From Picochlorum sp. 'celeri' (Eukaryota > Chlorophyta > Trebouxiophyceae): 64,000 nt of DNA. Made by a program: the position numbers and the translations under genes. Location: positions 434,001 to 498,000 of the forward strand of contig JAACMV010000002.1 in assembly GCA_010909725.1 (NCBI GenBank), read 5' to 3'. The notes under the pieces were generated by a model, which did no database searches, was not told the DNA's origin, and saw only the letters and a list, made by a program, of their open reading frames with translations. Position 1 is the first letter of the stretch, and the number at the start of each line of letters is the position of its first letter. This document shows positions 19,942-28,961 of the stretch, piece after piece.

Positions 19942-21363
19942 TCAAATCGTCTCAAGAAGAGGAATTCCTGCGTCGATGGCGCGCATGACCCCACAGATGG
20001 CATGTTGAACGTAATCTATCCGAATAGCTTTGGACTTTGTGTCCTCAAGTCCCACAGCTGCAGGAATCCCACCATGTCTCATGTTGGATTCATCGACATG
20101 GCGAATTTGTGACGCCACCAGGAAACGGGCCGAGACATACGCATTCTCACGTATCTCCAACTCGTTGACCTTTTGGCTGAATGACATGGCAGCCATCAAT
20201 CCCTCGAGATGTGTGGCAGTGGGTGTCGTACGACCATCAGATGGCATGGGAGGATTCCCCGTCGCGTTCATCATTCTCGTCTTTCGCAGCATATCTTCCG
20301 TCTTTTGTATGAGAGACTGTACTATCTGATCTCCATGATAAAGCAAGCGCTGCCTCACCTCGTCCTCATCCTCTACTCGGAGCACATGAAGGTGTTTGAG
20401 CAATTTTTCTGTTGCAAGCAATGCCCAATGATCCCGCTCGACTGATGTACTCTCGGCTCTCGTAGTTGCCAAATGCATCATGCCTCTCAGAGCTACTCGA
20501 AGATATTCTCTCCGCTTGGTGAGCTCGTACAACTGAACCATCCCGAGGGATGCCTCCCCTGGATAATACAGACTCACAACAGAATCATCCATTCCAAACG
20601 TGTCACAATATTTGGAGTCAAAACTCCCATCGTCACGCTGCATGAATTTAATAAATTCTGCTAAAAGGGTAAAATCGTTTAACCTCGTCGTCCCAGGTCT
20701 GATGGCTTCAAACGATGTGAGAGCAACGAGCCCCAATCCAGCACCACCAAGCTTTGCACATCGTCTTCTTGCATTGGTCTTCTCAGTAATCAAGCTCGGC
20801 TCATCCCACATAGCAAGCGCTTTCACGCCAGTAGTATTCGAATCTGTCAAAGGCTTGAGGAAGGCTGTTTTTAAATAGTCTACAGCCTGAGCAGTCTTTT
20901 CCGTGAGCTCATCCAGCTGAACCACCATGCCTGTAGAGTGACGACGAGGGACCCATTGAATGTATGATGCCATGGCAAACACAGCCCCAGCATGTCTAAG
21001 AACATTATACGACGATTCCTTAAATGTACCAGATTCATACAGATTGTAGATGAATCGACCTCGCACGCCCTCTGTATCCCGCACCATTCTCATCAGATAC
21101 CTGGCACCATAATGTACAAACTGCGTCCATTCATGTTCAATTGGGGATTGTTCGCCCAACAGTTCTCCACCAGTCGATACATCCAAACCGATACCAGGCC
21201 ATCCTTCCATCATCCACGTCCACCGCAGCGCGACCAATGCAAACCCAATCAGACAGACCAACACCATGGCGAACGCGGCAGTCCGCCACGCGTGGTTGAT
21301 TCCGTGTCTGGGTCGCTTTCGCTTTATACCATGGTGCATCGTGGAATGAATAGATCTATACAT
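19942..21363 (-). CDS. Type II membrane protein with an alpha/alpha-toroid-like lumenal domain
   Basis: About 473 residues from the ATG at 21363. A short basic cytosolic tail (KRKRPRHG) is followed by a membrane span at about residues 28-50. The rest is lumenal or extracellular. Repeated helical pairs with small aromatic-rich loops (RHAGAVFAMASYIQW, KLGGAGLGLVALTSFE, YYPGEASLGMVQLYELT, MRHGGIPAA) are typical of six-hairpin toroid folds in glycoside hydrolases, lyases and related proteins. I cannot name a catalytic motif with confidence. A Golgi or ER carbohydrate-active role is plausible from topology, but this is inference. Confidence 0.6.
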   Translation of the reverse strand: MYRSIHSTMHHGIKRKRPRHGINHAWRTAAFAMVLVCLIGFALVALRWTWMMEGWPGIGLDVSTGGELLGEQSPIEHEWTQFVHYGARYLMRMVRDTEGVRGRFIYNLYESGTFKESSYNVLRHAGAVFAMASYIQWVPRRHSTGMVVQLDELTEKTAQAVDYLKTAFLKPLTDSNTTGVKALAMWDEPSLITEKTNARRRCAKLGGAGLGLVALTSFEAIRPGTTRLNDFTLLAEFIKFMQRDDGSFDSKYCDTFGMDDSVVSLYYPGEASLGMVQLYELTKRREYLRVALRGMMHLATTRAESTSVERDHWALLATEKLLKHLHVLRVEDEDEVRQRLLYHGDQIVQSLIQKTEDMLRKTRMMNATGNPPMPSDGRTTPTATHLEGLMAAMSFSQKVNELEIRENAYVSARFLVASQIRHVDESNMRHGGIPAAVGLEDTKSKAIRIDYVQHAICGVMRAIDAGIPLLETI

Positions 21364-21600
21364 ATCAATCAAAAACTATCTCTCCTTCCTCTCTTGTTGT
21401 TGTCTGCTTCTCTTCCTCCTCCTCGCTGTAATATCTTCTCTCCGAGGTACGGGTTTCTCCCTCACAACTGCGAGGCCATCAAGGATCTGACGTCATCAAG
21501 CATAAGCCTTAAAACACTATTCAGTCAATTCTGATACACACATGTTTTTTACTGATAAAATGATTGCTGTATCCGACTGTGCTCGTTCAACAACATTCGG

Positions 21601-22872
21601 ATGACTCGGTCGTTTGAATTCAAATCCCAACAACGATTGGCAGCGCGCTGCTTTCTGGATGCATCTAGCATCTCGTATTCTTACAACAATACTACTACTA
21701 CTACTAGTAGTAGTAGTAGGTCTGTTTCCTATTATTGCGGTATTGCATACGCTTCTTCATATAGTGCCAAGGGCAGGAATATGGTGGTAACTCGGTGGGC
21801 CTTGCTTGGCCACACAGAACTTGGAACAAGAAGAAGAAGGGTCGAGAGAAAGACATACCCTTGCATGAGACCAACGCATCGCTTCTTATTAATACATCAA
21901 CGTGATCAAAGGAAACAAACAGTGCATCGACATGGGTCAAGAGTGCGGTGTCAATCTGTAGAAAATTCAGGGACTCCGATTCGATCTGTTCGCGACCCCA
22001 TGTCCAGTATATTTCTTCCAGAGAACTTCCAGAGAAACAATAATATAAAGGGAGTAGTGCATTTTCTAGGTGGCGCATTTGCCGGAGCAGCCCCATCCAG
22101 TCTGTATTCAGGCCTGATTCAGGGTTTGAGCAAGGCTGGATTTCTGGTTCTTTCGACGCCGTATCAGGTGACATTCAAGCACGATGATTGTGCGCGATCG
22201 TTATATGAGCGATTTGATATGCTCTATTCTGAAGCTGTTGCCGTGTGCTCGGAAAGGTATCCAGACGTGTCCTCTGTGCCATGCATTGCTGTTGGGCACT
22301 CTAATGGAGCATTGATGCACAGTTTGATGTCTAGTATGTACGAGTCTCGGTATGCAGCGAGTATTCTTATTTCATTTAATAATAGAGAAGTGAAGGAAGC
22401 TGTTCCTGTTCCTTTGGATCCTCTTCGGGATGCAGCAACGCAGTTGCAGAGACAGGCAGCAGGGACGCTGGAAGACCAGTCCAATGCGTTGGAGACACGG
22501 GCGAGGGATCTGGTCAGAGATCTGACATCTGATATAGAGATTGAGACGTCCACGTCTCAAGTAGGGAGTGTGTTGGATGAAGTGGCGGATGGAAATCTTG
22601 AATTTTCTCCTTCGCCACAGGAGAATGCTGTACTGATATCAGAGGGATATTCTGTGCCGAAAACCCTTATCCTTCAGTTCCAGGATGATAGTATTGATCA
22701 GTCAAAGGAACTGTTTAGGATGTTGAAGCGTGGTAGACGGCGATCGGTGACGTATGTCTCGCTCGATTATGGAAGTCATGTATCGCCCGTGGGGCCTGTA
22801 ACCTCTGCTGATGTTCAAAAAACAACAGCCATCTGTGTGGAGTATCTCGAGTCTCGATGCCTGCCATCGTGA
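21601..22872 (+). CDS. DUF1350 alpha/beta-hydrolase-like protein, probably plastid
   Basis: 423 residues. Residues 1-130 are a long leader rich in Ser, Thr, Arg and His, consistent with plastid import. The start is the first ATG, but downstream Mets are possible. From about residue 145 the DUF1350 core begins with VVHFLGGAFAGAAP. LVLSTPYQVTFKHD and CIAVGHSNGALMH (nucleophile-elbow-like, GHSNG) follow, then ASILISFNNREVKEAVP. All are typical of this cyanobacterial and plastid family. The C-terminus has DYGSHVSPVGP, which may supply the catalytic His. The fold suggests a serine hydrolase, but no substrate is established. A 28-nt perfect palindrome lies in the leader-coding region. Confidence 0.85.
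   Translation: MTRSFEFKSQQRLAARCFLDASSISYSYNNTTTTTSSSSRSVSYYCGIAYASSYSAKGRNMVVTRWALLGHTELGTRRRRVERKTYPCMRPTHRFLLIHQRDQRKQTVHRHGSRVRCQSVENSGTPIRSVRDPMSSIFLPENFQRNNNIKGVVHFLGGAFAGAAPSSLYSGLIQGLSKAGFLVLSTPYQVTFKHDDCARSLYERFDMLYSEAVAVCSERYPDVSSVPCIAVGHSNGALMHSLMSSMYESRYAASILISFNNREVKEAVPVPLDPLRDAATQLQRQAAGTLEDQSNALETRARDLVRDLTSDIEIETSTSQVGSVLDEVADGNLEFSPSPQENAVLISEGYSVPKTLILQFQDDSIDQSKELFRMLKRGRRRSVTYVSLDYGSHVSPVGPVTSADVQKTTAICVEYLESRCLPS
21692..21719. repeat. Perfect palindrome of (CTA)n/(TAG)n inside a leader-coding region
   Basis: Five CTA units run into TAG units, forming a self-complementary tract of about 28 nt centred on CTAG. It encodes the Thr-run to Ser-run of the DUF1350 leader peptide. 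It would fold into a hairpin in DNA or mRNA. Confidence 0.75.
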
Positions 22873-22923
22873 AATAGTAATTATTAATTTAAAAAAATGA
22901 CCGAGTAGTAGGATGGAGTAATC

Positions 22924-24699
22924 ATGATGAACTATAATCAAGCACTGCGTGTGTTTGTGTCGTTGAAATGGAACAACGCAAGCAAAGTTACCATTGCCAT
23001 ATTCTCAATCCTATCCTATATCTTCTTTGCATGGATATATCGAAGGATTGTTTCAAGGATTAGAAGGAAACGGGTTCAATTGGTTCGACGGCGGAAGAAG
23101 AAGGATTCTGATACAAGGACGTGGTTTACAAAGAATAGATTGCTTCGGTACTTTGCGTTAGACCCTGCTGTGTGTTCTGCGTATGATGGGGTTCAGTTTG
23201 AGAGTCTTGGGGAGTATATGGATTCGTTGGAATCAGAAAATCCGTTTAGCATTGAGGCTGTATTGATTTCAATCATGGATAGGTTTGGTCTTGCCATAGC
23301 ATTGCCACTGGCGCTGTTTGTTCCACAGAAATGGAAACAAACGATTCATCTGAAAGATGTTGAACAGGTTCTTCCGTATCCAGAAATGCTTTTGGGGTCG
23401 TTGTTGTCGACAAAATCCCTCGCGTGTGTATGTGAAGTGGTGAAGCAGTTTGGGCATGGTTCCTTTACGTCAAAGTCTGTGGAGGATGGTGGGCAGGCGA
23501 GATACTCGGCGATGGATTTATTGATGATTGGGTCTAATCCGAAGAGTGATTTTGGATTATCGGGGATGTTGAAAGGCAGGAATGTGTTTCATCTGTCGCA
23601 GAGGATGTTGAATAGAATGACAAGTACATTAGCAGGTGACAAGTATCCTGTGGATGCCAAAGATCCAAAGGAGATTCATAGTGTTTTTGAAGGACTGTAT
23701 TTTGGCAATCAGGGACTGGCTCCACTGTTCAGTCCAAAGGAGGAGATGACAAGTGCGATTGTGTCGTCATTATGCAACAAGCTTGTTGCGAATGCACTGA
23801 TTGGCACCTCCATGGCGCCGGTCGAGTCCAGACACGGCTTGTTTCGTGTCAGAGTTGGTGGAAAGACTGTCAACTCATTGGAAGGTCTTTTTGCTGTATT
23901 GGAAAAGATGGGTCATGACGTGACCTTTAGTATGAGGACAAATGTTACCAGCATGGGCGTTGGGTTGTCGGCACTCTGTGAGGATGGCATGTTTAGTCAG
24001 ATACCATTGGCATATCCTCTGAAGACTGGGCTGACAATTCGCAAGTCAGAGACACGTCCAGTGTATGATGAGGCTGTGACGTTGATGACGCATGGAGCAG
24101 TATTTATTAGGATTCAAGGACCACTGATACAAAATGCTGAGATTGAATGGTGTCTCAATGTGACTGGCCTGACGGGATTTCAACCAGTTGGTGGTGTGGA
24201 TAGGCCATGGCAAACAGATCCTCGGGCATTTGTGGTGCATGCTCCACAGGCATGTCGCAGCGCAGATGATAGACAAAAGGCGCTTCGGCGAATAACGTGT
24301 ATCTCAGCTGTATCGAATTGTATCGCGGATGAAAACCATGTTGTGGTGGGTGGGTATGGATTCTTTGGGGTTTGCTTGGACAGTGTTGCCTTGTTGCAGC
24401 ATTCTCTGACAGGCACGTGCTCCATGTACCCACTGTTTCTTGATGGCGCCGCCAAAATGTATCTGGTTCAAGGATATCGTATCTTTGAGAAGGAGAATGC
24501 AGTGTATAGAGAGGATGCAATCGCGTTGCGTGAGAGTCTGATTGAATTGCCAAGTGACATTATTGTGCCACCAGACAAGATTTCCTCAACAGCGACCCGA
24601 GCCCTCCATAGCCTTCCAGAGAAAAGCGTCTTTCAATGCCTAGAATCATGCAAATCACAACTACGAGATGCGATTGCATTGTCAGAAGGATATTATTAA
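22924..24699 (+). CDS. N-terminally anchored protein of unknown family
   Basis: A 591-residue single-exon protein. A hydrophobic segment at about residues 22-40 is followed by a very basic stretch (RRIVSRIRRKRVQLVRRRKKK), the pattern of a signal-anchored protein with a cytosolic or matrix-facing bulk. The remaining 530 residues look globular, with no repeats, coiled coil or motif that I recognise. A second moderately hydrophobic run at about 115-135 (LAIALPLALFVPQKW) could be membrane-associated. It lies 51 bp after the DUF1350 gene on the same strand. No function is assigned. Confidence 0.7.
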   Translation: MMNYNQALRVFVSLKWNNASKVTIAIFSILSYIFFAWIYRRIVSRIRRKRVQLVRRRKKKDSDTRTWFTKNRLLRYFALDPAVCSAYDGVQFESLGEYMDSLESENPFSIEAVLISIMDRFGLAIALPLALFVPQKWKQTIHLKDVEQVLPYPEMLLGSLLSTKSLACVCEVVKQFGHGSFTSKSVEDGGQARYSAMDLLMIGSNPKSDFGLSGMLKGRNVFHLSQRMLNRMTSTLAGDKYPVDAKDPKEIHSVFEGLYFGNQGLAPLFSPKEEMTSAIVSSLCNKLVANALIGTSMAPVESRHGLFRVRVGGKTVNSLEGLFAVLEKMGHDVTFSMRTNVTSMGVGLSALCEDGMFSQIPLAYPLKTGLTIRKSETRPVYDEAVTLMTHGAVFIRIQGPLIQNAEIEWCLNVTGLTGFQPVGGVDRPWQTDPRAFVVHAPQACRSADDRQKALRRITCISAVSNCIADENHVVVGGYGFFGVCLDSVALLQHSLTGTCSMYPLFLDGAAKMYLVQGYRIFEKENAVYREDAIALRESLIELPSDIIVPPDKISSTATRALHSLPEKSVFQCLESCKSQLRDAIALSEGYY

Positions 24700-24721
24700 T
24701 ACGTAGTAATGAATCATAATA

Positions 24722-25811
24722 TTACGGCATTGGGTTTTCTGACTGTTGCCAAATGTATGTTGTCTCATCCCATCCACAACTTGCCATCACCCCTTCCTGA
24801 AGCGTGCTGAAATCTAAACCAACAGCAAATTCAGAATGATGTCCCCATACCCGAAGCATTGGGTTTGGTGCTGCATAATCCCACAGCCTAACAGACATAT
24901 CATAACTACAGCTAGCCACAACTGTGGGAGCAAATGGTGAAAAGACCACCCTTCGGACAGCATACGTGTGCCCAAGTAAAACTGCGAGCTCTTTCTGCGG
25001 CATTCTAACGTCAAATATTTTTATACTCTTGTCAACACTGCCTGTTGCTATAATACAATCGTTATACTTGCACCAATCAGCAGTGAGAACTTCATGCTTG
25101 TGCGCTGCAAGTGACAGGGTTGGCGCTGGCTGACGAAGATCCCAAATCTTCACGGTGCAATCTCCGGACGCTGATAAAAATACATCAGCTTCTCTTGGAT
25201 TCCTGTATATCAGAATATAGAAATCAATCATCAACCAACAGTGACGTTGCATCACACGTGACACCACATACCATTGAGCAGCATAGACACAATATGTATG
25301 CCCTGTAAACGTTCTCAGCGAATGCGGCGATCGAAGATTCCACAACTTCACCGAATCATCCCATGACGCACTTAAAAAACAGTCTCTCTTTATCGTATTC
25401 CAATTCAACGAATACACCTCATGGGTATGCTCTTCTAATGACCGAAGGGGATTTGCCTGTGGTGGCGCAGCAAGATCCCAAGCCTTGATACTCCCATCTC
25501 CTGATGCTGACACTAATATATTCTCATTCTCTTCACTCCAAGCACAATCGTACAAACCATCAACCGTATCAAACACTCTCCATTCCCTCAAACCACTCCC
25601 ATCAGGAGCCATCTGCATGCAACACAACATGCATCATCCATCCATCAGACGAACGAACCCCAAGCATTCAATCACCACGCACCGCCAACACATACTGCTT
25701 CCCATTTCCTATGATTCCAAAGTTTTGAGCCGTGGCTACAGCAACCTTGCCCTCCTCGAAAGGACTAAACTTGACAGAGTACCCTTGAAAGGCAGTCCTA
25801 CACGACGGCAT
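24722..25811 (-). CDS. PEX7: Peroxin 7, PTS2 receptor (WD40)
   Basis: Three exons on the minus strand: 25683-25811, 25272-25612 and 24722-25202. They give 316 residues, the usual PEX7 length. The N-terminus FQGYSVKFSPFEEGKVAVATAQNFGIIGNG is split here by an intron shortly afterwards. Six or so WD40 repeats follow, with SASGDGSIKAWD, SASWDDSVKLWN, SASGDCTVKIWD, TGSVDKSIKIFD and SCSYDMSVRLWD. PEX7 binds N-terminal PTS2 signals in the cytosol and brings cargo to the peroxisome. Intron 2 (25203-25271, 69 nt) is in frame and lacks a stop, so unspliced mRNA stays open. Retention would insert 23 residues into a repeat and probably disrupt it. Confidence 0.92.
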
Positions 25812-26212
25812 ATCGTCCAAACACGACACTCTATCTACTACCGATTAATGACGATATACATGTGTATTAAACTCGTATCAGGTACGCTGAATCCTCCTCA
25901 ATCGACAGACTTTATATTTTATATGATTATTGGTCGTTGGCGACACACACAGCTGACCACAGGGTGCCGATAGATCTGATTCTTCGTTCAATCCAGAACA
26001 ATCAAGAAGATCCGAATATTTCATTCTGGTCAAGGGGGATTGAGACACGGGTCTCCACAAATACCCCGTTGATCACTCAATTCTGACTTAATGTTTTAAT
26101 CTAGAAGCATGAGGATATGGGCATGCAGATATATCCTTCTATAAACCACGGCCTTGCTCATATCCAAAACAGAATAGCCTAATATCGGTCAATATACATC
26201 CAAAAGGCCACC
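25812..26212. other. 401-bp intergenic region between divergent PEX7 and IPMS genes
   Basis: Shared upstream region of two divergent genes. It is AT-rich and has no supported open frame or RNA gene. Confidence 0.5.
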
Positions 26213-28186
26213 ATGGCGTGTAACGTGACAGTTTGCCACCACCGTTCTGCTGCTGGTTGCTGCTTTGAGCACGTACCCACCTCCAAAGCCGCAATGACAG
26301 TTTCAATTGCTCATCAGAATGGTCTCTTGGGTAATAGAGTGAGATTTGGATGCAAATCATCCAGTAAGAATGGCAGTGCTGTGTTTGAGAGGAAGGCTCG
26401 TGTCGGCGTGGGACGCTGTCACAGGGTCGCCCGTGCCAGCAATTCTGATCAGGTTGCTGCAGGGGCTTCTTTGACAAACAGAGCCAGACCAGAGTATATT
26501 CCTGGGCGCATTGACGATCCGAATTACGTCAGAATCTTTGATACCACGCTTCGAGATGGAGAGCAGTCTCCAGGAGCATCCATGACCAGCGAGCAGAAGC
26601 TCGATATCGCCAGGCAGTTGTCGAAATTAGGTGTTGATATTATTGAGGCTGGGTTTCCAGTCGCTTCTCCTGATGATTTCGAAGCAGTCAAGGCTATTGC
26701 GACTGAAGTTGGGAATGAGGTGCACCCAGATGGATATGTTCCAGTCATCTGTGGTCTTTCAAGAACGAGGGAGAATGATTTGAAGACGGCATGGGAGGCT
26801 GTGAAGATGGCAAAGAGGCCTCGAGTGCATACGTTTATTGCGACGTCGGAGATTCATATGAAATATAAGCTTCGAATGACTCCAGATGAAGTGATTCAGA
26901 ATGCTGTGAATGCTGTGACCTATCTCAAATCTCTTGGGTGTGAGGATATTGAGTTTTCTCCAGAAGATGCTGGTCGCTCTGATCCAGAGTTTTTGTACAA
27001 GATTTTGTCCGAGGTGATCAAAGCAGGTGCAACGACATTGAATATTCCTGACACCACGGGATGGAATCTGCCAAGTGAATTTTCTGGACTCATCAGCAAG
27101 ATTATAGAGAATACTCCTGGCGCAAAGGATGTGGTCATATCGACACATTGTCAGAATGATTTGGGGCTTTCTACTGCGAATTCATTGGCTGGTGCATTTG
27201 CTGGTGCTCGCCAGGTTGAGTGTACAATCAATGGGATTGGAGAGAGGGCTGGAAATGCGTCCTTGGAGGAGGTGGTTATGGCGATTGCTCTGCGAGGAGA
27301 GGACCAGATGGGAGGATTATGGACAGGAATTCGACCAAATCACATCTCGGCAACGTCAAAGATGGTGATGGAATATTCAGGAATGCCAGTGCAGCCACAC
27401 AAGGCTATTGTCGGGGCAAATGCATTTGCCCATGCAAGTGGTATTCATCAGGATGGTATGCTTAAGAATCCAGGAACGTATGAAATTATGAGTCCAGAGA
27501 CAATTGGTCTTCAGCGAGGGGCTGGCGATGTTGGCGTTGTGTTGGCCAAGCTCTCTGGAAGAAATGCTCTGGGAGCAAGGCTCAAAGAGCTTGGATATGA
27601 TGTGAGCGAGGCTGAGCTGCGAGATGTCTTCAAGAGATTTAAAGATTTGGCTGATAAAAAGAAAGTGGTATCAGACGAAGATATCATTGCTTTGGTGAAT
27701 GATGAGAAGAGCCAAGCTGTTGCAACCTGGACTCTGCGGGATGTACAGGTGGTGTGCGGATCTGCAGGCCTGCCAACAGCAACAGTCAGATTGGAGGGAC
27801 CAGACTCTGTCCTGAGAATCGCATCTAGCGTTGGAACGGGACCAGTGGATGCAGCATATAAAGCAATAGATAGTATCGTAGGTTTAGAAGTTGATTTAGT
27901 GGATTATTCCATGGCTTCTGTGACAGAAGGTATTGATGCCTTGGCCAACACACGTGTCGTGATTCGCCCGTGCAATGCGACCCTGAGTTCCATTCAATTA
28001 GTTGAAAACGCTCAAGGAGCTATCAGAGAACGAACATATACTGGCAACGCCGCCAGTGAGGATGTCGTGGTTGCATCTGCTCGTGCATACATTTCAGCCT
28101 TGAACAAGATGATTTCTGTATGCAAGCTGGAGAAGACATCCATAGAGGCATCAGAATCCAGCCGAGAAGAACCAGTAAATGCCTAA
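26213..28186 (+). CDS. 2-isopropylmalate synthase, plastid-targeted
   Basis: A single-exon protein of 657 residues. The first 85 or so are Ser/Arg/Ala rich with few acids, a transit-like leader. The catalytic TIM barrel starts near residue 105 with [15 protein letters not shown], the signature for acetyl-CoA condensation, and carries the metal-binding His pair in [12 protein letters not shown]. The C-terminal region (about 510-640) is the LeuA regulatory dimer domain that senses leucine, with [15 protein letters not shown]. The enzyme joins acetyl-CoA and 2-oxoisovalerate, the first committed step of leucine synthesis, in the plastid stroma. It is full length compared with plant and cyanobacterial enzymes. 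Confidence 0.95.
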   Translation: MACNVTVCHHRSAAGCCFEHVPTSKAAMTVSIAHQNGLLGNRVRFGCKSSSKNGSAVFERKARVGVGRCHRVARASNSDQVAAGASLTNRARPEYIPGRIDDPNYVRIFDTTLRDGEQSPGASMTSEQKLDIARQLSKLGVDIIEAGFPVASPDDFEAVKAIATEVGNEVHPDGYVPVICGLSRTRENDLKTAWEAVKMAKRPRVHTFIATSEIHMKYKLRMTPDEVIQNAVNAVTYLKSLGCEDIEFSPEDAGRSDPEFLYKILSEVIKAGATTLNIPDTTGWNLPSEFSGLISKIIENTPGAKDVVISTHCQNDLGLSTANSLAGAFAGARQVECTINGIGERAGNASLEEVVMAIALRGEDQMGGLWTGIRPNHISATSKMVMEYSGMPVQPHKAIVGANAFAHASGIHQDGMLKNPGTYEIMSPETIGLQRGAGDVGVVLAKLSGRNALGARLKELGYDVSEAELRDVFKRFKDLADKKKVVSDEDIIALVNDEKSQAVATWTLRDVQVVCGSAGLPTATVRLEGPDSVLRIASSVGTGPVDAAYKAIDSIVGLEVDLVDYSMASVTEGIDALANTRVVIRPCNATLSSIQLVENAQGAIRERTYTGNAASEDVVVASARAYISALNKMISVCKLEKTSIEASESSREEPVNA

Positions 28187-28237
28187 TAGAATGCATTTTA
28201 TTATTATACTACACAGTAATGCCTATATATATATCAT

Positions 28238-28754
28238 TCATCGCTGGTGACCATCTACGCCATGCTGTTGTTGCAGCCTTCGAAGCTCTTCTTCTTGCTC
28301 TTCTAAACTCGCCTTCTGCGTCTGCTTCTTCGTCTGGTGATACAGCACTATCAAATACCTATTCTGTACATTAAACCCTGACAAATGCTCTTGTGCATTC
28401 CGTGCATCATAAATATCTTCATAGACAACAAAAGCAGTCCCTCTTGTATCTTTGTTACACCCCAGTCGAATCTGTCGAATAGCTCCGTATTTGCCAAATA
28501 ATCCATATAAATCCTCTGACGTTATTGAATACGGAAGATTTCTAACATAGAGAATCCTGCGCGAGCGAAAAAAAATCATGTCAATTTCATTTCTTTTTTC
28601 TAGGCTCACGTAGAAAAAACGCAACAGCCCTTCCTTCTTTGGTATGTAATAAATAAGCGTATTATCATTTATTTATAAGAGAAGAAGAACGCGCGTACCT
28701 ATTCACCTCTGGAGCCAGTCGAGTAGGCTTTCCTGCCCTCTGGCTTGTTGCCAT
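28238..28754 (-). CDS. SF3B6: Splicing factor 3B subunit 6 (p14)
   Basis: Two exons: 28699-28754 and 28238-28556, with a 142-nt intron (GTACGC to CGCAG) splitting an Arg codon. The product has 124 residues, the usual p14 length. After a short tail ending APEVN comes the RRM. RNP2 is RILYVRNLPYSIT and RNP1 is RGTAFVVYEDIYDARNA, with LSGFNVQNRYLIVLY at the end, as in human SF3B6. The protein contacts the branch-point region in the U2 snRNP through SF3B1. The C-terminal tail is rich in Glu, Gln and Arg. The gene converges on IPMS, with 51 bp between stops. Confidence 0.95.
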
Positions 28755-28961
28755 TCCAAAACTACTCACTATATCCGCCGCAGAATATTTCTTTCGACTG
28801 TCAAATTACACTATATTACAAAATAATAGAGTACATGGCGTAATGACATCATATCTATGCATGCATTGGATTCATTCGTCCGTATTCAAAAGGATCCTTT
28901 TCATCATGAAATGGCATTAGGAAGGATGGCCTTGCCATCAGTCGCATGAATGAATCACTCA

